Shown here: positions 41,214 to 50,448 of the stretch, piece by piece
Layout of the letters: every line of letters starts with the position of its first letter
Position numbering within the stretch: position 1 is the first letter of the stretch
From: Bryobacteraceae bacterium CoA2 C42
Lineage (GTDB): Bacteria; Acidobacteriota; Terriglobia; Bryobacterales; Bryobacteraceae
Direction: 5' to 3'
Length of the DNA stretch: 64,000 bases
Assembly: GCA_019931245.1 (NCBI GenBank)
Contig: JAINDL010000005.1
Coordinates: 1-64,000 of the forward strand
Program-made: the position numbers and the translations under genes
The notes under the pieces: generated by a model
Seen by the model: only the letters and a program-made list of their open reading frames with translations
Told to the model about the DNA's origin: nothing
Databases searched by the model: none

Positions 41214-43558
41214 TTACTTTTGAGCGGTGGCGAGCGGTTCGGCACGGCGCAGGCGGAAGGGTGCGCTGTTGACCACTCCAAGGATAATCGAGGAGAAACG
41301 GTAATCGTTCTTTTCGGCGGCGGCGACGATTTTGCGGACGGCGGGGGCGTCGTAGTATTCGACGCCGCGGCCAAGGGCGAAGGTAAGGAGGTTTTCGGTG
41401 AGGGTAGCGGCGAAGAGTTCCGGATGGCGGAGGAGGGCGTCTTCGAGGCCATCGACGCCTTGGAACTCGCGGTCGCCGGGGATGGCGCCGGCGGCATCGA
41501 CGGGCTGATCTTCGACTTCGATGGTACGCCAGCGGCCGGTGGCGTCGTAGTTTTCGAGGGCGAAGCCGACGGGGTCGATGGTGCGGTGGCAGCTGGCGCA
41601 GGCGGGGTTGGCGCGATGGGCGGCGAGACGTTTCCGCATGGGGAGATTGGCGGCCATGGTGGTTTCCGGGAGGGGAGGGACGGCGGCGGGCGGGGCGGGG
41701 GGCGGGGCGCCGAGGATGTTCTTGAGGACGAGGACGCCGCGGAGGAGGGGGGAGGTGCGGGTGGCGTAGGAGGTGACCGAGAGGATGCTGCCTTGGCGGA
41801 GGAGACCGCCGCGGTGGCTGCCGGGCGGGAGGGCGACGCGGCGGAAGCGGCTGCCGTAGACGCCGGGGATATCGTAGTGGCGGGCGAGGCGTTCGTTGAG
41901 GAAGGTGTAATCGGACTTGAGGAAGGTGCGGAGGGAGCGGTCTTCGCGGAGGATGCTGTCGAAGAAGAGTTCGGTTTCCTGGCGGAAGGCCTGGCGGAGG
42001 TTGTCGTCGAAGTCGCGGAAGAGGTTGCCGCTGGGGAGGACGGAGTCGATGTTGCGGAGGCGGAGCCACTGTCCGGCGAAGTTGGTGGCGAGGTTTTTCG
42101 AACGGGGGTCGGCGAGGAGGCGGCGGGTTTGGCGTTCGAGTTCGGCGGGCTGGCGGAGCTGGCCCTGGGTGGCGGCGAGGAGGAGTTCGTCGTCCGGGAT
42201 GCTGCTCCAGAGGAAGAACGAGAGGCGGGAGGCGAGTTCGAGGTCGGAGATGCGGTAGACACCGCCCTGAGGGGAATCGGTTTCGACGCGGAAGAGGAAT
42301 TTGGGATTGGCGAGGACGGCGGCGACGGCGGTGGTGATGCCGGCGTCGAAGCCGGCCTGGGCGCGGCCCTGGCGGTAGAAGGGGAGGAGTTCGTGGAGAT
42401 CGGCGGGGGTGGCGGGGCGGCGGTAGGCGCGGCGGAGGAGGGTGGTGAGGATGGAGGCGGCGCAGGACTCTTCGGCGGCGGGGTGGGCGGGTTGACAGAC
42501 GAAGAGGCGGCGGCGGCTGGGGGTTTGGCCGGGGCCCTGGGGGGAGAAGGGTCCGGTGATGGCGAGTTGGGAGACGGCGGGGGCGGTGCGGGGGTAGCGG
42601 CGGTCGTTGAAGCGGGAGGAGGGGGGTTGGCGGGGGGAGTCGGGGAGGGAGGAGCCTTCTTTGAGGAAGGTGACGGCGAGGTGGTGGGGGCCGGCGGGGA
42701 CGGGGAGGCGGATTTTGAGCTCTTTTTCGTTGAGGATCTGATCGCCGAGGAGTTCCTGGGAGAGGGTGAAGGTGTGGACGGGTTGGCGGTCGAGGAGGAG
42801 GAGGAGTTGGTGCTGGCGGGAGTCGCGGAGGCCGCTGATGGTGCCGGTGAGGTCGCGGGCGAGGAGGATGTGGAACTCGTACTCGCCGTTCTGGACGAAG
42901 GTGTAGGGGAGGGAGAGGCCGCCGCGGGTGCCGAGGGGGAGGCCGGGGAGTTGGTCTTCCTGGGTGAGGTCGGCGGGGAGGGTGATGGTTTCGCTGTGGA
43001 GGGCGGACTGGCTGCTGCCGACGGCGAGGCGGCTGATCTTCTGAGCGGCGGCGATGTAGCGGTTGAGGAGGGCGGGGGGAGGTCGCCGAGGTTGACGTTA
43101 TCGAAGCCGTGGCCGCTTTCGTCGGCGGGGAGGAGGGAGGCGGCGTCGATGTCGACGGCGAGGAGGTCGCGGATGGCGTTTTGGTATTCGGTGCGGTTGA
43201 GGCGGCGGAGGGATTCGGTGCGGCCGGGGTTGAGTTTGGCGGCGTCGAGGGAGGCGGCGAGGGCGGTGAGGAGGGTGCGGCGTTCGGCGGGGGAGGGTTG
43301 GGGGGCGCCGGGCGGGGGCATGAGGCCGGTGCCGACTTTGCGGACGATTTTTTCCCAGAGAGCAGGGTGGGCGGTGGGGGCGGGTAAGGCAGCGGGGTCG
43401 AGGCGGAGGCCGCCCATTTTGGCAGTGCTGTTGTGGCAGTTGGCGCAGTAGCGATCGAGGAAGGGGCGGTGGGGGGTCTGGCTGGAGGCGGGGAGCGAGA
43501 GGAGGGTGGAGACGACGAGGGTGGAGAGGAGGAGGACGGGCGGGAGGCGGGAGGACAT
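41214..43558 (-). pseudogene. DUF1587/DUF1592/DUF1588/DUF1585 protein, frameshifted
   Basis: From ATG 43558 the protein reads a signal peptide, RYCANCH heme motif (about 37-43), and a DUF1587-like LRRLNRTEYQNAIRDLL, up to GFDNVNLGDLPP. There a run of six G on the plus strand (43074-43079) appears to have lost one base. The correct continuation (ALLNRYIAAAQKISRLAVG...) is in another frame and stays open through ACASCHRTIDPVGFALENYD to the stop at 41214. Adding one base restores a 781-residue protein of normal domain order. Without it the frame stays open by chance to 41201 but encodes low-complexity Ser/Pro/Ala sequence. Sequencing error or true inactivation cannot be told apart. Confidence 0.85.
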
Positions 43559-43872
43559 GGCAGGCCGTATTTTACTACCGCCGGGGAGGGGTGCGAGGGG
43601 AGGGAGTGCCGGCGCGGTGGGCCCCTACGAGAGAAAGGGCGGTGGGGCACTGGGGCGATGCGGTTTGCGAGGGGCGCCGCAGCGGACGGCAGCGTTGCCG
43701 GGCGGGAGCAGGCCGGGGCGGGTTGGTGCGTATGGAATCAACGTGGCGGCTGGCTTGTACCTCCTGCGGGGTAACGGCTGATGCGGTTGTGAGCGCCATC
43801 CCCGGGCCGATCCATTCCCGGCTCCGGGGCGGCGGGCGACGGAGAAGCGAGGGGAAGGGTACAATGTCGAGC
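43559..43872. promoter_or_regulatory. 314-bp divergent intergenic region with two -10 boxes
   Basis: Left edge: TAAAAT on the minus strand (complement of 43569-43574), 10 nt before the ATG at 43558. Right edge: TACAAT (43860-43865) on the plus strand, 7 nt before the ATG at 43873. Both place transcription starts at or within a few bases of the start codon. The roughly 290 bases between them are G-rich and show no gene, repeat or strong inverted repeat that I can support. Confidence 0.5.
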
Positions 43873-45447
43873 ATGCCCCGTCTTCGAGCCATCTGTTTGA
43901 TTTTGCTTGGTTTGCTACCCGGAGCCTGGTTCGCCTGGCAGTGGCGCGAGATGCCGTCGGCGGGCGCTTACCATGATGACGGCCTCTATTACGTGGGAGC
44001 GCAGTCGCTGGCGCAAACCGGGGAGTACCGGATTCTGAGTCTGCCGGGGGAGCCATATCAGACCAAGTACCCGCCATTCTGGCCGCTGCTCCTTTCGCTG
44101 GCCTGGCACCTGGAACCGCGGTACCCGGACAATCTACAGTGGGCGATGGTGCTGGCCTGGATGTGGCTACCGCTGACGGCCTTCGCCTACCGGGCGTGGC
44201 TGCGGCAGGCAGGCGCGGGCGAGACGGCGCGCTGGCTGCTGCCGGCGCTGTGGGCAGCCAACCCGTACGGGATTCTGTTCAGCACATCGCTGCTCTCGGA
44301 GCTACCGTTTACCGGGCTGCTGCTGGCGGCGCTGCTGCTGCTGGGGCGGGCGGACGCACGGTGGACGGCGGTGGCCGGGGCCGCGGCGGGGCTGGCGTTT
44401 TTGACGCGTTCCGCGGGGATTGCCCTGCTGCCGGCGGTGGTGGGCTGGCTGCTGCTGCGGCGCGAGTTCCGGCGGGCGGGGATTTTCGCCGCCGTATTCT
44501 GTCCGATCGCGGCGGGATGGTTCTGGTGGGCGGCGGCACACCGGGCCAGGGGGACGGACGAGATCAGCCTATATTACACAAACTATTTCGGCTACCACAT
44601 GCTGGTGTTCGTCTGGCGGGAGTTTTCGCTGTATCTCTGGCGGAACCTGGACGGTTTAGTGAACGGGCTGGGCGCACTGCTGCTGCCGACGACGACGAAC
44701 TCGATGCTGGAGAAGGTTTTGGCCCTGTCGCTCGGGGTAGCGGGCATCAGCGGGGTGGTGCGGCGGGTGCGGCGGGAGCCGCGTGGGCTGACGGCCGCGT
44801 ACGCTTATTTTTGCCTTGGCTACAGCCTGCTGCTGGTGGTTTGGCACTTTCCGCCGAATGAGCGGTTTGTACTGCCGATGGGGCCGCTGTGGCTGCTGGG
44901 CATCGCGACCGAGTTCCTGCACGTGGGAGGGGTCATCCGGGCGGCGTTCCGGAACCCGGACCGGGGGCAGCGGGTGGCGGGCGGGGTGCTGGTGGGGGTG
45001 ATGGCGGTGGTCGCCGGGTGGTGCGGATGGCGGCAGGTGGATCTGTTGGCATGGGGAATTCCGGCGGCGATGCGGGATCATGACCGGCGCTTTCGGGAGA
45101 CGGCGGCGGCTATGGAGTATCTGCGGGAGAGGCTGCCGGCGGAGGCTTCGGTGCTGTCAGGGACGGATCCGGCGGTATATCTGCGCAGCGGGCGGCGGGG
45201 GGCGGGGCACTTTGTGCCGACGATTCACTGGTACCGGACCGATCAGAAGGCGCTGGAGCGAGAGTACTCGGACGCCCCCGGCTACTGCAAGCGGCTGGGG
45301 ATCGGCTACATTCTGCTGCACGACTGGGAGTACGCACGCGACCTACCGCCGGAGACGCATGCGGCGATCCACCGGCAGTTGCGGGCGGACGCGCGGCTGG
45401 AGTTGGTGTTCTCGTCAGGGCCGGCGGCGCTGTACCGCGTTCGCTAA
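43873..45447 (+). CDS. GT39-like integral membrane glycosyltransferase
   Basis: A 524-residue polytopic membrane protein. The N-terminal helix is followed by an acidic AYHDDGLYYVGAQSLA loop (about 35-50) and YQTKYPPFWPLLLSLAWHL (about 66-84). These are the first periplasmic loop and PPxxP-like motif of dolichyl-phosphate-mannose/ArnT-type (GT39/GT83) transferases, which use polyprenyl-phosphate sugars. About nine hydrophobic segments follow (for example LPFTGLLLAALLLLG and LLPAVVGWLLL), then a soluble C-terminal domain of about 110 residues. I chose ATG 43873 (MPRLRAICL) because the TACAAT box overlaps the alternative ATG at 43864. Acceptor unknown. Confidence 0.8.
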   Translation: MPRLRAICLILLGLLPGAWFAWQWREMPSAGAYHDDGLYYVGAQSLAQTGEYRILSLPGEPYQTKYPPFWPLLLSLAWHLEPRYPDNLQWAMVLAWMWLPLTAFAYRAWLRQAGAGETARWLLPALWAANPYGILFSTSLLSELPFTGLLLAALLLLGRADARWTAVAGAAAGLAFLTRSAGIALLPAVVGWLLLRREFRRAGIFAAVFCPIAAGWFWWAAAHRARGTDEISLYYTNYFGYHMLVFVWREFSLYLWRNLDGLVNGLGALLLPTTTNSMLEKVLALSLGVAGISGVVRRVRREPRGLTAAYAYFCLGYSLLLVVWHFPPNERFVLPMGPLWLLGIATEFLHVGGVIRAAFRNPDRGQRVAGGVLVGVMAVVAGWCGWRQVDLLAWGIPAAMRDHDRRFRETAAAMEYLRERLPAEASVLSGTDPAVYLRSGRRGAGHFVPTIHWYRTDQKALEREYSDAPGYCKRLGIGYILLHDWEYARDLPPETHAAIHRQLRADARLELVFSSGPAALYRVR

Positions 45448-45463
45448 GAGGCGCCGCGCCGCT

Positions 45464-46762
45464 TCAGGCCGGTTTGGCGATGGCCATTTCGACGCCTTTC
45501 GTGCAGACGTAGTACTTGGCGAGCATGTTCGGCTTTTCCCAGGCCGGAAGGGATTGCGGTTTGTCGAGGTAGGCGAAGAACTGGCGGGTGACCTCGGCGA
45601 AATGGGCTTCGTGGCCGACGCGGTGGTGGTCCGGGATGGTGAGGAGGAGTTCGGAGCCGCGGTCTTCGAGGCCGACGCCGTCGAAGGTGGGCTGGAGTTC
45701 GGCGAGTTTGGCGACGAGGGCGGCGCGGACTGGGGGGTAGAGCGCGGGGCTATTGGGGACGACGTAGACTTCGGGGCGGTAGTTTTCGGCGGCGCCCTGG
45801 CGGACTTCGATGCTGGCCTGGGAGCCGCGGAAGATGGCTTTATGGGTGTCGCTCACGCCTTCGAGGTCCCAGCGGACGTCCATCTGGACGTGGATGCCGC
45901 GGAGGGTGTAAGAGACGAAGTTGTTGCCGTAGTAGTCGAAGTTGCCATCGCGGAGGAAGCCGGTGAGCGAAGCGGGGACGGGGGCGCCGCCGGTGACGCG
46001 GCTCCACTGTTCCGGGTTGAGGACGGTGGGCCAGCGGCGGGCGTCGAGGAGGGCGATGTCGGTGCGGTAGTCGATGGCGAGATCGGGGAAGGCGATCCAT
46101 TGGGCGAGGTCGACGAGGTGGGTGCCGACGTCGGAGAGGGCTTCGCCCTGCTCTTCGATGTCAAAGAAGGCGAGGGGGCGGAGCATGGGGACGCCGGCGA
46201 CGGTTTTGAGCAGGCGGTGCATGCTGTCCATGTAGATGGCGGGGTGGGCGGGGTCGCCGGGGAGCAGGTGGCCGAAGACGGAGGGGGAGTTGACGAGGGC
46301 GCGGTGGAGCATGGAGGTGACCTCGTAGCGCTCGGTCATGATGTCGTAGGCGACGACGTGGCGACGGGCGGCTTCGTCGAGGGAGTGAGCGAGGCGGGGG
46401 AGGTCGGCGGAGCGGAGGATCCAGGGTTTGTCGGCGAGGACGTGGAAGCCGTGGGCGACGGATTGCTCGATGCTATCGATTTTGGAGCGGTTGCGGCCGG
46501 AGAGGACGACGACGTTGCCGGAGGCCTCGTCGCGCAGGAGGCGGGCGAGGGAGTCCGGGCCGGCGTGGACGTCGAGCGCCCAGGTGGTGGGGTTTTCGGG
46601 GCGCTGATTGAAGCGGGCGACGCGGGTGAGGTGTTCGGTGAGATCGAGTCCGAGGGGGGCGTAGACCTTAGCGAGGGGGGAGACGCCATCGTACATCTCT
46701 TTTTGGACGAGGGCGGCGTGGAAGTGGGCAGGGTCGAGGGTGACGAGGTGGCGAACAGGCAT
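45464..46762 (-). CDS. Gfo/Idh/MocA-like putative oxidoreductase
   Basis: A 432-residue protein of the Gfo/Idh/MocA-related group carrying the 'putative oxidoreductase C-terminal' domain. The N-terminus (VRHLVTLDPAHFHAALVQKEMY) lacks the classical GxGxxG loop but matches this subgroup. SGRNRSKIDSIEQSVAHGFHVLADKPWIL (about 105-133) contains the ADKPW variant of the conserved EKP motif, and GTHLVDLAQW is a typical mid-protein element. NAD(P)-dependent sugar oxidation is the family theme; the substrate is unknown. Its ATG directly follows the stop of the HNH gene (TGAATG), so the two are probably co-translated. It converges on the GT39-like gene with a 16-bp gap. Confidence 0.82.
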   Translation of the reverse strand: MPVRHLVTLDPAHFHAALVQKEMYDGVSPLAKVYAPLGLDLTEHLTRVARFNQRPENPTTWALDVHAGPDSLARLLRDEASGNVVVLSGRNRSKIDSIEQSVAHGFHVLADKPWILRSADLPRLAHSLDEAARRHVVAYDIMTERYEVTSMLHRALVNSPSVFGHLLPGDPAHPAIYMDSMHRLLKTVAGVPMLRPLAFFDIEEQGEALSDVGTHLVDLAQWIAFPDLAIDYRTDIALLDARRWPTVLNPEQWSRVTGGAPVPASLTGFLRDGNFDYYGNNFVSYTLRGIHVQMDVRWDLEGVSDTHKAIFRGSQASIEVRQGAAENYRPEVYVVPNSPALYPPVRAALVAKLAELQPTFDGVGLEDRGSELLLTIPDHHRVGHEAHFAEVTRQFFAYLDKPQSLPAWEKPNMLAKYYVCTKGVEMAIAKPA

Positions 46763-47122
46763 TCAACACGATTGTGGCATAGGGGTGGCGAGGGCGGAGC
46801 GGATTTGGGAGTAGCGGAGGAGGAAGGCGGCTTCCGGCAGGCGTTTGCGGCGGAGCCAGGCGGTGACCTCTTCGTTGCACTTGCTGGTATTGCAAGAGGC
46901 GCAGGCGGGGACGATGTTGTCGAGGGTGTAGCGGCCGCCTCGGGAGAGGGCGAGGACGCAGTCGCGTTGAAGGGGGAGGCCGGTGGCGCCACAGTAGGCG
47001 CAGCCGCCCCAGGCTTGTTGGAGGGCGGCCCATTGGTCGGGGCTTAGGTCGTGTTCGACGCGCTGCATGCGGCGTTGGCGGCGGCGGGCGGCGCGGGCGC
47101 GGCGGGAGCGGCTGGGCGGCAT
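46763..47122 (-). CDS. HNH endonuclease-fold protein
   Basis: A 119-residue protein starting at ATG 47122 with an Arg-rich N-terminus ([18 protein letters not shown]). The HNH-type zinc finger is formed by CAYCG (about 46-50) and CASCNTSKCN (about 76-85), around RDCVLALSRGGRYTLDNIVPAC. In classical HNH nucleases the first position is Asp-His; here it is Asp-Cys (RDC), while the central Asn (DNIVPAC) and the CxxCN..K element remain. It therefore may be a variant or non-cleaving family. The longer open frame upstream crosses the divergent ankyrin gene and is rejected. No phage or restriction genes are nearby. Confidence 0.75.
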   Translation of the reverse strand: MPPSRSRRARAARRRQRRMQRVEHDLSPDQWAALQQAWGGCAYCGATGLPLQRDCVLALSRGGRYTLDNIVPACASCNTSKCNEEVTAWLRRKRLPEAAFLLRYSQIRSALATPMPQSC

Positions 47123-47144
47123 GTTTCGGGGGATTAGCTTCCAT

Positions 47145-47151
47145 GATAATA
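47145..47151. promoter_or_regulatory. Overlapping divergent -10 boxes, HNH/ankyrin genes
   Basis: Plus-strand GATAAT (47145-47150) stands 6 nt before the ankyrin ATG at 47157. Minus-strand TATTAT (complement of 47146-47151) stands 23 nt before the HNH ATG at 47122. The start codons are 34 bp apart and the two boxes share five bases, as in the other divergent promoters of this window. Confidence 0.5.
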
Positions 47152-47156
47152 GCGGC

Positions 47157-47922
47157 ATGGAGATTACGGCGGACAGCGCGCGGGGACAGGAGTTGAAGCG
47201 GGTGATTGCCGGCGGGGAGGTGGAGGCGCTGCGGGCGATGCTGGACGCCGAACCCGCGTTGGCGCGGGCCCGGGTGGCGGGTCCGGGGCGGGAGCGGCGG
47301 ACGCTGCTGCACGTGGCGACGGACTGGCCGGGCCATTTTCCGCGGGGGGCGGAGACGATTGCGCTGTTGCTGGAGCGGGGGGCGGACGCGGAGGCGCCGC
47401 TCGAGGGCGGCAACGCGCCGGAGCGGACGCTGCACTGGGCGGCGAGCAGCAACGACGTGGCGGCGATTGATGGGTTGGGCGATTGATGCGCTGCTCGACG
47501 GCGGGGCGGCGATGGAGAGTCCGGGGGCGATTTTCACGAACGGTACGGCGATGTCGGACGCGGTGATTTTTGCGCAGTGGGCGGCGGCGCGGCGATTGCT
47601 TGAGCGGGGGGCGCAGACGACATTTACCGAGGCGGCGGGGTTGGGCGAGATGGACCGGCTGCGGGCGCGCTGGGCGGAGGATCCGGCGCCGGGGGTGGAG
47701 ATGCTGACGGCGGCGCTGTGGCACGCCTGCCGGGGCGGGCAGGAGGAGGCGGCGCGTTGGCTGGTAGAGCGGGGGGCGAACTTGAACCGGGTGGGTTGGG
47801 ACGGGATTACGCCGCTTGATGGGGCGGTGCAGAGCGGGAATCGGGAGTTGGTGGCGTGGCTACTGGGGCAGGGGGCGCGGCATGGGCGGGGAGCAGGAGT
47901 TGATAGGCTGATAGCTGCATGA
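47157..47922 (+). pseudogene. Ankyrin-repeat protein gene with one-base frameshift
   Basis: From ATG 47157 (EITADSARGQELKRVIAGGEVEALRAML) three ankyrin-like blocks read through RTLHWAASSNDVAAIDGLGD to a stop at 47486. The same protein continues in another frame from that point (IDALLDGGAAMESPGAIFTNG... to RHGRGAGVDRLIAA, stop 47920-47922). Removing one G from GGG at 47477-47479 joins them into a 254-residue cytosolic ankyrin protein. The GATAAT box 6 nt upstream decides the start. The final stop overlaps the next ATG (ATGA), so the phosphatase gene was built to be translated after it. Confidence 0.82.
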
Positions 47923-49010
47923 AGATCTGTTCTTTGTTTTTGTTGATGGCGGGTTTGGCGGCGGCCGGGGAGCCGCGGGCGCGGAATGTGATTTTGTTTT
48001 TAGGGGACGCAGGGGGAATTCCGACGCTGCACGCGGCGAGCTTGCACGGCTACGGAGCGCCGGGGAAGCTGTTTATTCAGCAGATGCCGCATATGGGCTT
48101 GTCGGAGACGTCGCCGGTGGGGGCGTGGGTATCGGATTCGGCGGCCGGGATGACGGCGATTGTGACGGGGCAGAAGACGAAGAATTCGGTGATTTCGCAG
48201 TCGGCCGAGGCGGTGCCGGGAAAGACGGACGGAGCGCCGCTCAAGACAATCTTGGAGTATGCCGAGGAGCGGGGCCTGTCGACGGGGGTGATTTCGAACA
48301 TGTCGATGGCGGACGCGACGCCGGCGGCCTGCTACGCGCACTGCAACCACCGGCGGAAGTTCGCCGAGATTGTGGCGCAGATTGCCAAGCCGCGGTTTGG
48401 GGACGGGGTGGACCTGGTGATTGGCGGGGGCCGGAAGGGAATTTTGGCGGCGACCGAGAGCGCGGGCTACGACCTGCGGAAGGCGCTGGGGGAGAAGGGC
48501 TACGCGTGGCATGACCGGCCGGAGGAGATTCCGGCGGGGGCGCGGCGCGTGGTGGCGCTGTTCGATGAACGGTTTGATCCGCTGCCGGTGGTGCGGCGGG
48601 CAATTGAGATTCTGTCGCGGAATCCGAAGGGGTATTTTCTGATGGTGGAGTGGGACATGCACACCGATAAGCTGCGGCAGGGGCTGGACCAGGCGGTGAC
48701 GATGGACAAGCTGGTGCGGCAGACGGCGGGGCAGGTGAGCGGGCGGGATACGCTGCTGCTGTTCACGGCGGACCACTCGTTTGATTTGCGGGTGCGGGGC
48801 GGCAAGCCGGGCGAGGCGCTGCTGCCGGAAAAGCCGGCCGAGGACGGGGCGCGGACGGCGGTGCAGATGTTCAACACGCACACGGCCGAGGAGGTGCTGG
48901 TGGCGGCCATGGGGCCGGGTGCGGCGCGGGTGAAGGGCTATCTGCCGAACACGCAGATCTTCCACATTCTGCTGGCGGCGTACGGTTGGAAAGAGACGGG
49001 TAAAAAGTAA
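47919..49010 (+). CDS. Secreted alkaline phosphatase (PhoA superfamily)
   Basis: A 363-residue exported phosphomonoesterase. A signal peptide (KICSLFLLMAGLAAA) precedes NVILFLGDAGG with metal ligand D30. The nucleophile is S74 in VSDSAAGMTA. EWDMHTDK supplies a D-x-x-H metal pair, and LFTADHSFDLR supplies the DH pair near residue 284. Slightly shorter than E. coli PhoA (450), with the crown domain reduced. Periplasmic phosphate release is the likely role. The start overlaps the frameshifted ankyrin gene, whose inactivation could reduce its translation. Confidence 0.88.
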   Translation: MKICSLFLLMAGLAAAGEPRARNVILFLGDAGGIPTLHAASLHGYGAPGKLFIQQMPHMGLSETSPVGAWVSDSAAGMTAIVTGQKTKNSVISQSAEAVPGKTDGAPLKTILEYAEERGLSTGVISNMSMADATPAACYAHCNHRRKFAEIVAQIAKPRFGDGVDLVIGGGRKGILAATESAGYDLRKALGEKGYAWHDRPEEIPAGARRVVALFDERFDPLPVVRRAIEILSRNPKGYFLMVEWDMHTDKLRQGLDQAVTMDKLVRQTAGQVSGRDTLLLFTADHSFDLRVRGGKPGEALLPEKPAEDGARTAVQMFNTHTAEEVLVAAMGPGAARVKGYLPNTQIFHILLAAYGWKETGKK

Positions 49011-49017
49011 GGCGCGG

Positions 49018-50364
49018 CTAGCGCTTGTTCAGCTTGCGGGCGGCTTTTTCGACGTTGGCCCAGACGCGGAGGAGGTTGCCGCTCCAGAGTTTGGCGATCT
49101 GTTTTTCGGTGTAGCCGCGGCGGACGAGTTCGAGGGTAACGTTGAAGGCTTCGGCGGCGCTGTCCCAGCCGTCGATGCCGCCGCCGCCGTCGAAGTCCGA
49201 GGAGATGCCGACGTGGTCGATGCCGATGAGTTTGACGGCGTAGTCGATGTGGTTGACCATGTCCTGGACGTTGGCGCGGGGGGCGGGCGGGAAGCGGGCG
49301 TCGATTTCGGCCATGCGCTTTTCGTACTCGGCGCGGCGGTCCGGGGGGAGCATATTGAGGAAGCCGCCGGCGCGGCGCGGGGCGGGGGCTCCGGCGTTGG
49401 CGGCGGGAGCGGGGGGCGGTTCGACGGCGCAGGGGCGAGGGGCGGTGGGCCGGCGGAAGGTGGGTCCGCCGGCGCGGCCGCCGCCGAAGCCGAAGTCGTT
49501 GCGCAGGGCGGTGAGGGCGGCGGCGCGTTCTTTGGAGTCCACTTTGAGGTAGGAAGCGAAGCCGACGATCTGGACGACGCCGCCGTTCTTTTTGAGGGCG
49601 AGGAGTTGTTCGTCGTCCATGTTGCGGCTGTGGTCGGCGAGGGCGCGGACGCTCGAATGGGAGGCGATGACGGGCGCCTTCGAGAGGCGGATGGCTTCGA
49701 GATTGGCGCCTTTCGAGGGGTGGGAGAGATCGACCATCATGCCGAGGCGGTTCATTTCGGCGATGACCTGGCGGCCGAGGGGGGAGAGTCCGTTGTTGTG
49801 GAGATAGCCGGAGGCTTCGCCCGTGTTCGAGTCGGCGAGCTGGCTGTTGCCGTTGTGAGCGAGCGAGAGGTAGCGGCCGCCGCGTTTGTAGAACTCTTCG
49901 ACGCGTTTGAGGTCGAGGCCGAGGGGGTAGCCGTTTTCGACGCCGATGACGGCGACGCGTTTGCCTTCGCGGTGGAGGCGGCGGACATCGGCGGGGGTGA
50001 GGGCGAGGCCCATGGCGTTGGGGGCGATGGATTCGGTGAAGCGGTGGATGGCGTCGAACTTTTCGATGGCCTGCTGGTAGGCGAGGTCGTAGGCTTCGGC
50101 GGTGGGGAGGCCCTGGCCGACGTAGACGATGAAGAAAGCGACGTCCATGTCGCCGTCGGCCATTTTGGGGAGATTGACCTGGGTATTGAGGCGCTGGAGG
50201 TAGTTGCAGGCGGGGGTGAAGTTGGCGGCGTCGATGTCGTTATGGGTATCGAGTTTCAGGACGCGATTGTGGATGGCCTTGGCTTTGGCCAGGAGGGCGG
50301 GGCTGGGGGTTTGGGCGAGGGCGGGCAGAACGAGCAGCGGGAAGAGGGCGAGGAGAGGGCGCAT
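49018..50364 (-). CDS. Membrane dipeptidase (peptidase M19)
   Basis: A 448-residue zinc dipeptidase with signal peptide (RPLLALFPLLVLPALAQ). Zinc ligands are visible as H-x-D in LDTHNDIDA (about 38-46), Glu in GVENGYPLG, and His in VDLSHPSKG; GISSDFDGGGG near residue 387 carries the conserved Asp. A Pro/Ala-rich insertion of about 50 residues (RRPTAPRPCAVEPPPAPAAN and onward) interrupts the usual fold before NVQDMVNHIDYAVKLIG. The enzyme hydrolyses dipeptides, including L-D types. It faces the phosphatase gene convergently with a 7-bp gap. A downstream neighbour on the same strand is an L,D-transpeptidase, hinting at cell-wall peptide turnover. Confidence 0.9.
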   Translation of the reverse strand: MRPLLALFPLLVLPALAQTPSPALLAKAKAIHNRVLKLDTHNDIDAANFTPACNYLQRLNTQVNLPKMADGDMDVAFFIVYVGQGLPTAEAYDLAYQQAIEKFDAIHRFTESIAPNAMGLALTPADVRRLHREGKRVAVIGVENGYPLGLDLKRVEEFYKRGGRYLSLAHNGNSQLADSNTGEASGYLHNNGLSPLGRQVIAEMNRLGMMVDLSHPSKGANLEAIRLSKAPVIASHSSVRALADHSRNMDDEQLLALKKNGGVVQIVGFASYLKVDSKERAAALTALRNDFGFGGGRAGGPTFRRPTAPRPCAVEPPPAPAANAGAPAPRRAGGFLNMLPPDRRAEYEKRMAEIDARFPPAPRANVQDMVNHIDYAVKLIGIDHVGISSDFDGGGGIDGWDSAAEAFNVTLELVRRGYTEKQIAKLWSGNLLRVWANVEKAARKLNKR

Positions 50365-50448
50365 GCGGTTTTCCTAGGATATTTTGATTGGGAGAGGACC
50401 GACAGGGGCCAGGGGGTGGGACGGGACTTTCGCAGTATAGCAGGGGGT

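Noticed and set aside
41201-43073. Continuous 785-residue protein in the unshifted frame of the second DUF1592 gene
   Set aside because: After 43079 this frame encodes low-complexity Ser/Pro/Ala sequence, while the neighbouring frame gives the expected DUF1592/1588/1585 sequence. The open frame is a by-product of high G+C.
46763-47452. 229-residue version of the HNH protein
   Set aside because: The first 110 residues run antisense through the ankyrin gene and across the divergent promoter, and have shadow-frame composition.
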